Source: Desulfuromonadales bacterium (GTDB lineage Bacteria; Desulfobacterota; Desulfuromonadia; Desulfuromonadales; JAGXHI01). From it: 64,000 nucleotides of DNA. Positions 8,570 to 17,017 of the stretch are shown one piece after another. The DNA lies in contig JAGXHI010000045.1 of assembly GCA_024636295.1 (NCBI GenBank), forward strand, positions 28,199 to 92,198, read 5' to 3'. Positions within the stretch are counted from its first letter, which is position 1. Every line of letters starts with the position of its first letter. The notes under the pieces were generated by a model. That model was given only the letters and a program-made list of their open reading frames with translations. It searched no databases and was not told the DNA's origin. The position numbers and the translations under genes are program-made.

Positions 8570-9970
8570 ATGACCCTTTTTCTGCTGAGTTTGTCCATTT
8601 TTTTTCAGGTGCTTGCCACCATCCTTGCATTGCGATTGATTCCACTCTCCCGAGGTCGCTTCGCCTGGATTCTCATAGCTGCTGCCTTTACCGTTCGTGG
8701 ATTTCGGCTGATAGTCGAATTTTATCTGGTGGTTTTTCAGGACCTTCAAACGAACCTGATTGATGAAATATTCGCTCTCACGGTTTCCTCCCTGAGCGCG
8801 ACCGGCGTCTTCTGTATCGCTCCAATTTTCAGAGCTTTCAGGAAGGCGGAGGAGGACAGGGAAAATCTTCTGCGAGAAATCGAACACCGTGCGGGAGAGC
8901 TGGATGCCACCATCCATTCCATTGCGGATGCATTGGTGATATACGGTCCTGATGGGGAGGTTCTGCGGTTGAATCCCGCGGCCGAAAACCTTTTTTCGGA
9001 TGCCTCTGACGACCGGAATCATTCGGTGGCGGAGCGGCTGGAAGGATTTCAGATGAGGACCCCCGAGGGTAGGACGATTCATCCCAAGGAGGGCCCCGCG
9101 CAGAGGGCTTTGAAAGGCGAGGCGACTTACGGAACGGTACTTTCCATGCAGCGGATCGACGGGAAAACCATCTGGATCTCCACGAGCGCGGCGCCGATAC
9201 GAAATTCGGGAGGAGATATCATGGGTGTCGTTGTAACTTTCACGGACATTACCCCATTGCGAGAGTTGCAGGCAGAGCTCGAAATCACTCTCCACACCAT
9301 CTCCCACGATCTTCGTTCCCCTCTTACTGTTGTGCAGGGGCATACCGATCTTTTGTGGAAGCATGCAGCAAAAAAAGAAATCGATGGCGTTGTGTCCCTT
9401 CATCTGGAAGCGATTCGGGAGGCCTGCATCAGGATGAATGGGATGATTCAGGATCTCGTGGAAACGGCACGGCTGAAGGGCACGGAAATCCAGCTTCGGC
9501 GCAGACCAGTGAATCTGCAGTCCTTTTTTTCCGAAATGCTCTCCCGGGTGCGGCTGGTACTGGAAATTGACCGGGTGAAAGCGGAATTTCCATCCGATCT
9601 TCCTCCGGTCAATGCCGATGTGGAGCGACTGGAGAGAATATGGTTGAACCTCATCGCCAATGCCCTTAAATACTCTCATCCCGGCACGCCGGTGGAAGTC
9701 GAAGCGCGGGCCGAAGGCGAACAGGTGGTGATTTCAATCAAGGATCGAGGATACGGAATTTCCCTGGAGGAGATGGAAAGTATATTCCAGCGGTTTTATC
9801 GTGCCAGGGAAGGCCGGATGAAAGAAGGAACCGGCCTCGGCCTTTATATCGCGAAAAAGCTGGTGGAGGCACACGGAGGCAGTATCGGGGTAAGGAATCG
9901 TCCGAAAGGGGGAAGTGTCTTTTTTTTCTCACTCCCCGTGGCCCGGGAGAAATCCCTTCCGGAAAAATAA
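8570..9970 (+). CDS. Membrane sensor histidine kinase with PAS domain
   Basis: A 466-residue sensor kinase. The N terminus has three hydrophobic segments (about residues 1-20, 32-52 and 64-88). A short coiled coil then leads to a PAS domain (about 108-232; IHSIADALVIYGPDG ... ISTSAAPI). The H box is LHTISHDLRSPL with the phospho-accepting His at 246. The ATPase domain shows the N box (NLIANALKYS), G1 (DRGYGI), F box (FQRFYRA) and G2 (GTGLGLYIAKKL), so the kinase looks intact. No response regulator gene is adjacent, so it is an orphan. The start is preceded by CCGGAGGG. The signal is unknown. Confidence 0.9.
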   Translation: MTLFLLSLSIFFQVLATILALRLIPLSRGRFAWILIAAAFTVRGFRLIVEFYLVVFQDLQTNLIDEIFALTVSSLSATGVFCIAPIFRAFRKAEEDRENLLREIEHRAGELDATIHSIADALVIYGPDGEVLRLNPAAENLFSDASDDRNHSVAERLEGFQMRTPEGRTIHPKEGPAQRALKGEATYGTVLSMQRIDGKTIWISTSAAPIRNSGGDIMGVVVTFTDITPLRELQAELEITLHTISHDLRSPLTVVQGHTDLLWKHAAKKEIDGVVSLHLEAIREACIRMNGMIQDLVETARLKGTEIQLRRRPVNLQSFFSEMLSRVRLVLEIDRVKAEFPSDLPPVNADVERLERIWLNLIANALKYSHPGTPVEVEARAEGEQVVISIKDRGYGISLEEMESIFQRFYRAREGRMKEGTGLGLYIAKKLVEAHGGSIGVRNRPKGGSVFFFSLPVAREKSLPEK

Positions 9971-10072
9971 TGAAGATATCCGGACAAAGTGGTGACACCG
10001 ATTGAATATCAACGGGCCCTTATCAGGAAAAAACCTGCATGAGAGGGGCTATCGATAGTCCCCCGGTCGCTG

Positions 10073-10100
10073 TTGAGAGCCTGCGGGGCTGTGTTATGCT
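10073..10100 (+). promoter_or_regulatory. Sigma70-type promoter with extended -10
   Basis: TTGAGA, a 16-base spacer and TATGCT, with TGT directly before the -10 (extended -10). It lies about 85 bases upstream of the start at 10186. Confidence 0.5.
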
Positions 10101-10185
10101 GGGTGTGGAGGCGGGGTGATCGACAGATTCAGCCCATTCGATGATATTCCGTTCACCGGTTGAACTCCGGAGGAAGGAGAGCCAC

Positions 10186-10527
10186 ATGACGGAACAGTTT
10201 GCTTTCAATATCCATGCGGAACTCTACGAAAACAAAGACGGTGAACTGGCCATCCGTTTTGCAGACGAAAAAGTATTCCGGGGCGTGGGAGGCGAGGAAG
10301 GAAGGCGTTTTCAGACAGATGTCATGAATCTGCTGCAGAAAGGGGAACGGCCGGAGCAATGGCGGGAAATGCCCCCCCATAAACTCCTGTATGCGGAAAG
10401 CTGGCATTGCATCAGCCGCCTTGGCTACATCGATGGAGACGAGAGCAAGCCGGCCCTTGAACTGGAAGTGGAACAGGGGGAGATCGGGTACAGGGGAAAG
10501 GTATATCTCGCGGATATTCTGCACTAG
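10186..10527 (+). CDS. Hypothetical protein
   Basis: A 113-residue soluble, acidic protein that I do not recognise. It has no signal peptide or membrane segment. The composition and codon use look like those of a real gene, the start has a strong GGAGGAAGGAGA ribosome-binding sequence, and a promoter candidate lies upstream. An in-frame ATG at 10141 would extend it by 15 residues across the ribosome-binding site and is rejected. It stands alone between the histidine kinase and the FKBP gene. Confidence 0.6.
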   Translation: MTEQFAFNIHAELYENKDGELAIRFADEKVFRGVGGEEGRRFQTDVMNLLQKGERPEQWREMPPHKLLYAESWHCISRLGYIDGDESKPALELEVEQGEIGYRGKVYLADILH

Positions 10528-10633
10528 ACTGGAGGACTTGCGTCATCTCTTTTCGTCATCTAAATTCATCGAGCATTCCCCAAAAATATTTCTCCAATAA
10601 CCAATAATCGGTTTGGTAAAATTCCGGCCCCCC

Positions 10634-10662
10634 TTGAGCCTCGGGATCGGACGTGTTAACCT
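10634..10662 (+). promoter_or_regulatory. Sigma70-type promoter upstream of the FKBP gene
   Basis: TTGAGC, 17-base spacer, TAACCT, with TGT before the -10. It would give a leader of about 130 bases to the FKBP start at 10797. The rest of the 10528-10796 gap shows nothing else I can support. Confidence 0.4.
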
Positions 10663-10796
10663 GAGTCAATTGCCGGACGGTCCGGGTTCGGGTGAATGGG
10701 AGCCTCTTTTCGCCGGACCGCCAACGGGGATACGCGATCGATGGATCAGATCTGTTTCCCCGCAAAAACACATAATCTTAAGTGAAAGGTGGAAAA

Positions 10797-11225
10797 ATGG
10801 CACAGGCAAAACAGGGCGATACCGTGAAAGTCCATTACACAGGCAAGTTGCATGACGGAACGGTGTTCGACAGCTCCATTGAGAGGGAGCCCCTGGAATT
10901 CACCCTGGGCGAAGGAAACATCATCCCCGGCTTCGAAGAAGCGGTAGTGGGAATGAATTCCGGAGAAAAAAAGACGGTGAGAATCGATTCCGAAAAGGCT
11001 TATGGTCCGCGCCGACCCGAAATGGAGGTCGAAGTAGACCGTCAGCAGTTCCCGGAGGATCTGGATCCTCAGGTCGGACAGAGGCTGCAGGTCAATCAGG
11101 ATGCGGGTGGAACGATGATTGTTGCGGTCACGGATGTCTCGGATGAGAAGGTCACCCTGGACGCCAATCATCCTCTGGCTGGAGAGGACCTGACTTTCGA
11201 GATCAAAGTTCTCGAAGTCGGTTGA
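10797..11225 (+). CDS. FKBP-type peptidyl-prolyl isomerase, SlyD-like
   Basis: A 142-residue cytoplasmic peptidyl-prolyl cis-trans isomerase of the SlyD/FKBP type. It has the FKBP core start ([20 protein letters not shown]), [21 protein letters not shown], and the IF (chaperone flap) insertion from about residue 65 to 125. It lacks the His/Cys-rich metal-binding tail of E. coli SlyD. The start has AGGTGG upstream. It is followed by a clear terminator and is probably monocistronic. Confidence 0.92.
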   Translation: MAQAKQGDTVKVHYTGKLHDGTVFDSSIEREPLEFTLGEGNIIPGFEEAVVGMNSGEKKTVRIDSEKAYGPRRPEMEVEVDRQQFPEDLDPQVGQRLQVNQDAGGTMIVAVTDVSDEKVTLDANHPLAGEDLTFEIKVLEVG

Positions 11226-11250
11226 CCACCAGGTTTCATACGTTTTTACC

Positions 11251-11278
11251 GCCTGCCCGATTCCGGGCAGGCTTTTTT
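11251..11278 (+). terminator. Rho-independent terminator of the FKBP gene
   Basis: GCCTGCCC/GGGCAGGC perfect 8-bp stem, 6-base loop, then six T. It also lies at the end of the convergent YbhB-like gene. Confidence 0.9.
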
Positions 11279-11281
11279 AAC

Positions 11282-11737
11282 TTATCTCCCGTATTTTCCC
11301 ATGAGTTCGCCCTGTGCCAGAATATGATCCTCCATCTCCTGGAGGAGTTTCTTTTTCGTGGCGCCGGGTTCAAGATCCATCTCCCTGTCGAGGGCATAGA
11401 TCCTGAAAAAGTAGCGGTGAGTTCCGCCCGGTAGACAGGGACCGCCGTATCCGATCTTGTTGAAATCGTTTTTCCCCTGGCGTGCACCATTGGGCAGTGT
11501 TTTATCGCGACGCATGTCCTCCGGGAGTTCACGGGTGTCGGGAGGAAGGTTGTAAATTACCCAGTGCACCCATGTTTTCCCTGGCGCATCGGGGTCATCC
11601 GCGATCAGGGCCAGACTGCGGGCGCCCTCGGGAACATCGCCCCAGGAGAGAGGGGGCGACACATCATCTCCGTCGCAGGTGTAATGAGCCGGAATCATTC
11701 CGCTGCGAAAGACGGGACTTGTGATTTCGATGGCCAT
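11282..11737 (-). CDS. YbhB/YbcL family Raf kinase inhibitor-like protein (PEBP fold)
   Basis: A 151-residue cytoplasmic protein with the phosphatidylethanolamine-binding-protein fold. It shows the bacterial YbhB/YbcL signatures: IPAHYTCDGDDVSPPLSW near the start, LALIADDPDAPGKTWVHWVI, and the glycine-rich GYGGPCLPGGTHRYFFRIYAL ligand-pocket stretch (here interrupted only by normal variation). The length is normal. The biochemical role of the bacterial family is not established. The start is preceded by GGGAGG. It is convergent with the FKBP gene. Confidence 0.93.
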   Translation of the reverse strand: MAIEITSPVFRSGMIPAHYTCDGDDVSPPLSWGDVPEGARSLALIADDPDAPGKTWVHWVIYNLPPDTRELPEDMRRDKTLPNGARQGKNDFNKIGYGGPCLPGGTHRYFFRIYALDREMDLEPGATKKKLLQEMEDHILAQGELMGKYGR

Positions 11738-11881
11738 TGGTCGAGCCTCCCGGATTTTGTAAATGAACTGTGATAAAAGTGAGGATCTTCTTCGCCTCCG
11801 GAGGATCAGAAGATCCGGTGAACCTTTATCCTGTCTCCTCGATTCTCCCGGACTTCGAGTATAGCAACTCTGGCAGCAATT

Positions 11882-12538
11882 TCAGTCATCGATGACCCGT
11901 TTTGAGTGTTCGAGATATTTCCATTCTTCGTTGATCCGGAAATATCCGGTGGTGAAAAATATGAGGACTTCCGGAAGATCATAGTAGCCGCCGATCGCTA
12001 GAATGAATTGGACCCGGTCTTCGGTCTCCGGCCGCATGGACGCCAGGATCGCCGGGCCCGAGGCATAGCTCATTGCGACGATTCCGGCTCGGCCTTCCGG
12101 AGTGAGCTCCGGGCGTTCTACAAGCCAGGCGAAGGCCTCGGCCACCTCCCGGATGTTGCCGCTGTGCACCCGCTGTTCGCGGAGACTCGGGATATCCGGG
12201 ACGAGGACCGCGAAATGTGCGCGTGCCAGAGTTCGGGCGAAGGAGACCACTCGAGGGTCGTTTTTGCCCTTTGGGGCCGCGCCGGGAACGAGCAGAATCC
12301 CCGCCTTCACCCCTTCTCCCGGGAAATAGATATCTGCGAAGTAATTTTTTTCGCCCGAGACGAAAGGAACCTCCTGGCGCAGCGGCTCGGGTGTTCTTTT
12401 TTTCAACAGGCTCGCCTCGTCTTCCGCCGCAATATCCGCCAGCACCAGGAGCGATTCCCAGGCTCTTCCCGGCGAGCAGGCCGACAGCATCAGGAAAACA
12501 GGAAAGAGAACCGTTGCAACCGCGATTTTCCCTGGCAT
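11882..12538 (-). CDS. Alpha/beta-hydrolase-like lipoprotein, apparently C-terminally truncated
   Basis: A 218-residue protein with a lipoprotein signal (MPGKIAVATVLFPVFLMLSACS). The body resembles dienelactone-hydrolase-like alpha/beta hydrolases: a GILLVPGAAPKGKNDPRVV oxyanion strand and a nucleophile elbow GIVAMSYASGPAIL with Ser. The frame ends soon after FFTTGYFRINEEWKY, before the catalytic Asp and His would be expected, so the gene is probably a truncated or decaying copy. A longer frame to 12646 lacks a signal peptide and is not preferred. It is divergent from the small membrane protein gene that follows. Confidence 0.6.
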   Translation of the reverse strand: MPGKIAVATVLFPVFLMLSACSPGRAWESLLVLADIAAEDEASLLKKRTPEPLRQEVPFVSGEKNYFADIYFPGEGVKAGILLVPGAAPKGKNDPRVVSFARTLARAHFAVLVPDIPSLREQRVHSGNIREVAEAFAWLVERPELTPEGRAGIVAMSYASGPAILASMRPETEDRVQFILAIGGYYDLPEVLIFFTTGYFRINEEWKYLEHSKRVIDD

Positions 12539-12696
12539 GAAATCAGTATACCAGCCCGGATCAGGGAAGGGTGAACTCCTCCTTTCCGGGGTTTTTCTAT
12601 TTTTCATTTGACCCCACCGGCTCCAGTTGATAATTCTGACGATCAATTGATGGAAAAGATCCGGAGGTTTGGCCGCGAGTTCAGGGGAGAATGGAC

Positions 12697-12948
12697 ATGA
12701 GATGGATTCTGCAGATCATCGTGCTGCTTCTGTTACTGTTACTCCTGGCCGTTACGAATCCCGGCGCGGAAGTTCACCAGGAAGCGATCGGCCAAAAAAT
12801 CGGCAAAAAACACGGCGCCCTGGGGAAGATCGGAGGAGAGATGTACTCCAGCCTCTTTACCTATAAGGATTATGTTTTTTTCTCTCTGACCCGGTTCGAT
12901 GGGGAAATTCGGAGTGTTGGCGCTCTGGGTTTTGTTGTTCCCTTCTGA
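12697..12948 (+). CDS. Small membrane protein resembling DUF4359
   Basis: An 83-residue protein with one strong N-terminal membrane helix (ILQIIVLLLLLLLLAVTNP) and a short C-terminal domain. The TNP right after the helix, the TYKDYVFFSLTRF stretch and the GALGFVVPF ending resemble the DUF4359 family, whose function is unknown. Of the two ATG codons, the second (12697) sits at a suitable distance from AGGGGAG; the first is only one base away. Confidence 0.55.
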   Translation: MRWILQIIVLLLLLLLLAVTNPGAEVHQEAIGQKIGKKHGALGKIGGEMYSSLFTYKDYVFFSLTRFDGEIRSVGALGFVVPF

Positions 12949-13113
12949 AGCGGATCAGGCAATCCCAGGATTTCTTCGATGGCATCCCGTCACAGGAATC
13001 CTTCGGCAAGATTTCCCATCGACCCGTTATACTCTCAAGAGGAAGACGAACGGATCGGGCGACCGATATATCCTGGGCCCGCTTCCACACGAGAAGACTG
13101 ACTGCAATAAAAA

Positions 13114-13587
13114 ATGGATGAATATATTATCGTCGCCATGACGCGGAATCGGGTCATCGGCAAAGAAACCGCCATGCCGTGGCACATTCCCGAGGAACTG
13201 AAGCTCTTCAAAAAACTGACCCTGGGCAACACGGTGGTCATGGGGCGAAAAACATTCCTCTCCATAGGTCGCCCCCTGCCACAGAGACACAACATCGTGG
13301 TCAGCGCCTCCCTCTCCGGCGGCGAAGGATACGAAGTTTGCAGGACCCTGGATTCGGCGATGGCGCGGGCGAGGGATTACCGACGGGATATCTTCTATCT
13401 CGGCGGGGTCGGTATTTTCGAGGCCGTCCTGCACCGTGCGGGGTATATGCATGTTTCATGGATCAAGGAGGATTATGCCGGTGATCTTTATTTTCCGGAA
13501 TTCGACGAAAGCGCCTGGGCGTTGTTGAGCAGCCGGGATTTCCGCGAATTCAGCCACGCGCTCTATCGGAACCTGAACCCCACCTGA
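13114..13587 (+). CDS. folA: Dihydrofolate reductase
   Basis: A 157-residue DHFR, which reduces dihydrofolate to tetrahydrofolate with NADPH in the cytoplasm. Visible signatures are AMTRNRVIGKETAMPWHIPE (active-site loop, Trp and the acidic Glu), ELKLFKKLTLGNTVVMGRKT (NADPH contact), SIGRPLPQRHNIVVS, and the late FYLGGVGIFEAVL. Length is typical. The start has no strong ribosome-binding site. It begins a three-gene run with an isoaspartyl peptidase and a phosphodiesterase. Confidence 0.95.
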   Translation: MDEYIIVAMTRNRVIGKETAMPWHIPEELKLFKKLTLGNTVVMGRKTFLSIGRPLPQRHNIVVSASLSGGEGYEVCRTLDSAMARARDYRRDIFYLGGVGIFEAVLHRAGYMHVSWIKEDYAGDLYFPEFDESAWALLSSRDFREFSHALYRNLNPT

Positions 13588-13598
13588 GCGGAGCAACG

Positions 13599-14465
13599 AT
13601 GCATCCGAAACCAGTACTTATCATTCACGGCGGGGCCGGCCGCATCGAGGAAGGCGGAATCGATCTGCTCGAGTACCGGAAGTCACTCGGTGAGATCGTC
13701 AGAGCGGGGTACAACCGATTGCAGAAAGAGGGCGCCCGCGCGGCGGTTCTTCATGTCGTTCGCCTCATGGAATCGGACGAGCGCTTCAATGCCGGCCACG
13801 GCGCTCGTCTTCAGCAGGACGGAAGGGCCCGTCTTTCGGCATCTCTGATGGATTCGTGCTCAGGCCGTTTTTCCGGAGTCATCAACGTGGAGAATGTTGA
13901 ACATCCGATACTGCTGGCGGCGCTTCTCTCCCATGAAAATAACCGGGTGCTCGCCGGCGCCGAGGCGACCGCCTTCGCGCGCCGCCAGGGGATGAATTAT
14001 TTCAATCCGGTGACGCCGGTGCGGCAGACGGAATATCGCCGGCGCCTGACAGCCGAACATGGAACCGTCGGGGCGGTGGCTCTGGACAAAACGGGTGTGA
14101 TCTGTGCGGGAACTTCCACCGGGGGGACGGGGTACGAAATGGCCGGTCGGGTCAGCGACAGCCCCACGGTGGCCGGAAATTACGCCTCGGCCGAGGCGGG
14201 GATCTCCTGCACCGGAATCGGAGAGCAGATCGTGGATATGGCTGCCGCGGCCCAAGCGGTCGCAAGAATTGAAGAAGGACGGGATGTGGCGGAGGCCGTG
14301 AGAAAGACGATAGCGGAAGGAATCGTTCGGGGATATCGCTTCGGAATGATCGCTCTCGATCGACAGGGACGCACCGCCATCGGCGAAACACCTGGAGTGC
14401 GGGTGACCTGGGCCCGATGCGACGGGGAGAAACCAGAGCTCTTTTCCATTGGGGCAGAAGAATGA
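13599..14465 (+). CDS. Isoaspartyl peptidase/L-asparaginase (Ntn hydrolase, plant type)
   Basis: A 288-residue Ntn hydrolase of the isoaspartyl peptidase/type III asparaginase family. It removes isoaspartyl residues from peptides and can hydrolyse asparagine. The proenzyme is cleaved before the catalytic Thr at about 156 (AEHGTVGAVALD); substrate-site GTSTGG and the GEQIVDMAAA segment follow. The N terminus (PVLIIHGGAGRI) is typical. A GGAG ribosome-binding site precedes the ATG. Its TGA overlaps the next gene's ATG (ATGA), so the two are translationally coupled. Confidence 0.92.
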   Translation: MHPKPVLIIHGGAGRIEEGGIDLLEYRKSLGEIVRAGYNRLQKEGARAAVLHVVRLMESDERFNAGHGARLQQDGRARLSASLMDSCSGRFSGVINVENVEHPILLAALLSHENNRVLAGAEATAFARRQGMNYFNPVTPVRQTEYRRRLTAEHGTVGAVALDKTGVICAGTSTGGTGYEMAGRVSDSPTVAGNYASAEAGISCTGIGEQIVDMAAAAQAVARIEEGRDVAEAVRKTIAEGIVRGYRFGMIALDRQGRTAIGETPGVRVTWARCDGEKPELFSIGAEE

Positions 14466-14938
14466 GGGGAAATCTTCTCCTCGGGATCATCTCCGATACT
14501 CATGGACTCTTACGCCCCGGGGCGGTGGAAATTCTGCAGGACTGCGACCATATCGTTCATGCCGGTGATATCGGCAGCCTCGAAATACTCGTGCTCCTCC
14601 AGGCGATCGGACCTCTCACCGCCGTTCGGGGAAATGTGGATGCCGGAGGATGGGCTCAGGCCCTGCCGGAAACCGAGGTTGTGAATATCGGTGCCCGGCT
14701 CCTCTACGTCCTGCACGATCTTGCGGCTCTGGATCTCGTTCCCGAAGCGGCCGGCATTCATGTCGTGATCAGCGGCCATTCTCATCGTCCCGAGATAGTC
14801 CGCAGAAACGGTGTCCTTTACCTCAATCCCGGAAGCGCCGGACCCCGGAGATTCCATCTTCCCATATCGATGGCCGTTCTGGAGATATCGCCGGAGCAGA
14901 AAACCATTCACCCCCGACTGATCAATCTGGCGGATTGA
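14462..14938 (+). CDS. Metallophosphoesterase, YfcE/MJ0936 family
   Basis: A 158-residue calcineurin-like phosphodiesterase. All metal-binding motifs are present: GIISDTHG, HAGDIG, GNVD, and GHSH near the C terminus followed by the GSAGPRR stretch. Members hydrolyse phosphodiesters in vitro; the natural substrate is unclear. The start overlaps the preceding stop by one base pair set (ATGA), indicating coupled translation. Confidence 0.92.
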   Translation: MRGNLLLGIISDTHGLLRPGAVEILQDCDHIVHAGDIGSLEILVLLQAIGPLTAVRGNVDAGGWAQALPETEVVNIGARLLYVLHDLAALDLVPEAAGIHVVISGHSHRPEIVRRNGVLYLNPGSAGPRRFHLPISMAVLEISPEQKTIHPRLINLAD

Positions 14939-14970
14939 AGGATTCTCGCCTTTTTCCGTTGCCCCGCATC

Positions 14971-14998
14971 TTTTCAAAACGTTTCTGTATGCCATAAT
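14971..14998 (+). promoter_or_regulatory. Possible sigma70 promoter for the glyoxalase gene
   Basis: TTTTCA, 16-base spacer, CATAAT, about 110 bases before the start at 15107. Confidence 0.35.
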
Positions 14999-15106
14999 TA
15001 AGTAAACGCGGAAGTGTTGCAGTAACCCCCGTGGTGAAATTCCTGATTTCCCCCCGGAAGGGGTCACCCATTCACTGGAATTTGAATTTATTCAAAAGGA
15101 GAAAAG

Positions 15107-15484
15107 ATGGCTTTTTCGATGATTCACATCTGTTTTCGGGTCCGTGATCTCGAAGCGTCAGAGACATTCTACCGAGAGGCATTCGGTTTCGAAGTTTCCC
15201 GGCGGCGGGATTTCCCCGATGCCAAATTCACCCTTCTTTATATGAAGGCGCCGGGATCGCCATTTGAACTGGAACTCACCTATAATTACGGCAGATCCGA
15301 GCCCTATGTCATCGGCGACGGCTATTCCCATTTCGCCGTGTCGACCGATAGTATCGAGGATGCCCACCGCCGGCATGAGGACGGTGAATTACATCCGGAG
15401 CCGATCAAATCGATTGGTGGGGGAACGAAGCTGTATTTTCTGACCGATCCCGACGGCTACCGCGTGGAAGTGGTTCAGGCCTGA
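15107..15484 (+). CDS. gloA: Lactoylglutathione lyase-like glyoxalase I
   Basis: A 125-residue vicinal-oxygen-chelate protein. Two beta-alpha-beta-beta-beta modules are seen: MIHICFRVRDLEASETFYRE and YSHFAVSTDSIEDAH. Metal-ligand positions are filled (His near residue 7, Glu in FELELTYNYG, His in SHFAVS, Glu in YRVEVVQ). Glyoxalase I isomerises the methylglyoxal-thiol hemithioacetal to S-lactoylglutathione. The glutathione-specific assignment is by family resemblance. AAAGGAG precedes the start. Confidence 0.87.
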   Translation: MAFSMIHICFRVRDLEASETFYREAFGFEVSRRRDFPDAKFTLLYMKAPGSPFELELTYNYGRSEPYVIGDGYSHFAVSTDSIEDAHRRHEDGELHPEPIKSIGGGTKLYFLTDPDGYRVEVVQA

Positions 15485-15521
15485 TCAGCGGGCAATCGGT
15501 GAAAATAAAAAGGAGAAACGA

Positions 15522-15902
15522 ATGAAACTAAGTGACTATTTCGAAAGCACGGGAGGAATCGGCGTTCTGTCCACAGCGGATGGCGAGGGAAAGGTGGATG
15601 CGGCCATTTACGCCCGTCCCCATATCCTCGAAGATGGCACAGCCGCTTTCATCATGATGGACCGGCTGACCCATCGCAACCTTCAGTCCAACCCCCACGC
15701 CGCATATCTTTTTATACAGGAGGGACACGGCTACCTGGGGAAGCGCCTCTTTCTCACCAAGATCCATGAGGAAAAGGACACCGAGCGTCTGGAGGAGATC
15801 CGCCGCAAGTCCAGCCTCTTCGAGGAAGAAATCCGGAATGAGAGCAAGTACCTTGTTGTTTTTCGGATCGAGAAGGAACTGCCCTTGGTCGGAGGGGGTT
15901 GA
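15522..15902 (+). CDS. Pyridoxamine 5'-phosphate oxidase-fold family protein
   Basis: A 126-residue split-barrel flavin-binding protein. The opening GIGVLSTADGEGKVDAAIYARPH and the MDRLTHRNLQSNPHAAYLF segment are typical of the general-stress/pyridoxamine oxidase-like group. It is too short and divergent to be a true PdxH. AAAGGAG precedes the start. It probably binds FMN or F420/haem, but the function is unknown. It may be cotranscribed with the glyoxalase (37-base gap). Confidence 0.8.
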   Translation: MKLSDYFESTGGIGVLSTADGEGKVDAAIYARPHILEDGTAAFIMMDRLTHRNLQSNPHAAYLFIQEGHGYLGKRLFLTKIHEEKDTERLEEIRRKSSLFEEEIRNESKYLVVFRIEKELPLVGGG

Positions 15903-16032
15903 TTTTCCTTCAGCATCCTGTCAAGCCCCTCTGGTACTTCCAAATCCAAGGCGCTTACCCGGTGACCCTGAATTCCTCGTCCTCCGGGCGAAGGTAAATC
16001 CGGGTCTTCATTTCATCCGGAATGTCCAGTCC

Positions 16033-16260
16033 TCAGCCTTCCCGCGCGGAGGCCTTGATCGCTGCCAGCCCCTCTGCGCTTTTCTGAAGCGCCCGGTCCC
16101 GGGCTTCGTTTCCCGCATCCAGAATCGTTGCGGCTAATTTCCCGTACTCCGAAGACCGCGTGGCCCCGGTCCAGGAATAGATCGAAATTCTCCCGATCGA
16201 GCCACTCTCGAATCCGATTCCGAACTTCTGCCGTACCGTAATCTCCCCAGTGCTCCAAAA
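16033..16260 (-). pseudogene. C-terminal fragment of an unrecognised protein
   Basis: A 75-codon open stretch ending in TGA with coding-like composition (begins FWSTGEITVRQKFGIGFE; then SIYSWTGATRSSEYGKLA; ends IKASAREG). It starts immediately after a stop codon and has no start codon or ribosome-binding site, so it looks like the 3' remnant of a gene. I do not recognise the family. Confidence 0.4.
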
Positions 16261-16366
16261 TCACCCAGGAAATGATGGGGGCAGTCTGGATGCCTTCCGG
16301 CAAATGGAGATTATGGAACCAGGGACGGAGGTCCTCGATCTGCTGCACGATTTCGGCCCGAGTCCC
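16250..16366 (-). pseudogene. N-terminal fragment of a CmoB/TIGR04290-like methyltransferase
   Basis: The translation EDLRPWFHNLHLPEGIQTAP from a GTG at 16348 matches the N terminus of SAM-dependent methyltransferases of the CmoB/TIGR04290 type. After a one-base frameshift the next expected residues (HFLGDF) can be read. Then homology stops and the unrelated fragment at 16033-16260 begins. The SAM-binding domain is absent. It sits directly downstream of the histidine phosphatase. Confidence 0.55.
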
Positions 16367-16408
16367 GGCACTGTTTTCAATGGAGTCTTTCGGGGATTCA
16401 ATAAGGAT

Positions 16409-17017
16409 TTATTCGAAAAAAGGGAAGTTTCCGGTGTTGTTGATGCAGAAAATGCGCGGGCCGTAATCATGCACGGCAACCACGCTGACGGAGGCCAGGC
16501 TGATATGCAGCCGAAGGGCAAAATCAAGGGGAATGCCTGCATAATGTCCGATGACCGTCTTGATCGGATCGCCATGGCTGAAAAGGGCGATGACTTTATC
16601 AGGGAATTCCTTGCGAAGCTTCTCGATGGAGGTCACCATCCGATTCTGGACTTCCACCATGAGTTCACCACCGGGAATCCGTGTGCCGCTTCGAAAGGTG
16701 TTGAAATGCCGCCATTCTGGATCGTTCTCAAGGTCCTCGAAGCTCCGGCCGGCCCATTCGCCGAAATCTATTTCGGTAATATCCTCCATAATCCCGATCT
16801 CCAGGCCGAGATTGCGGGCCAGAGGTTCCGCCGTTTCCCGGGTCCGTTCCATGGGACTGCTGAAAATAGCCTGAATGGGCACTTCGGAGAGGCGCTCGAC
16901 AAGTTTTTCCGCCTGGTCTTTGCCTGTGGCGTTCAGATGTATGCCACTCTTGCGACCGGCAAGGGTGCGTCCCACCACATCGTTATGTCCATGTCTTATC
17001 AGCAGGAAGACGGCCAC
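16409..17017 (-). CDS. Histidine phosphatase family protein (phosphoglycerate mutase-like)
   Basis: A 202-residue branch-2-like histidine phosphatase. The catalytic RHG motif is FLLIRHGHNDVVGRTLAGR, and the second His is in LFSHGDPIKTVIGHYAG. IFSSPMERTRETAEPLA and ITEIDFGEWAG are typical of the GpmB/CobC-like group. It probably dephosphorylates a small metabolite. Start is GTG at 17017, inside the end of the degraded glycoside hydrolase frame. It is the only intact gene in a patch of gene fragments, and related genes in other genomes often lie near carbohydrate-modifying genes (inference). Confidence 0.82.
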   Translation of the reverse strand: MAVFLLIRHGHNDVVGRTLAGRKSGIHLNATGKDQAEKLVERLSEVPIQAIFSSPMERTRETAEPLARNLGLEIGIMEDITEIDFGEWAGRSFEDLENDPEWRHFNTFRSGTRIPGGELMVEVQNRMVTSIEKLRKEFPDKVIALFSHGDPIKTVIGHYAGIPLDFALRLHISLASVSVVAVHDYGPRIFCINNTGNFPFFE

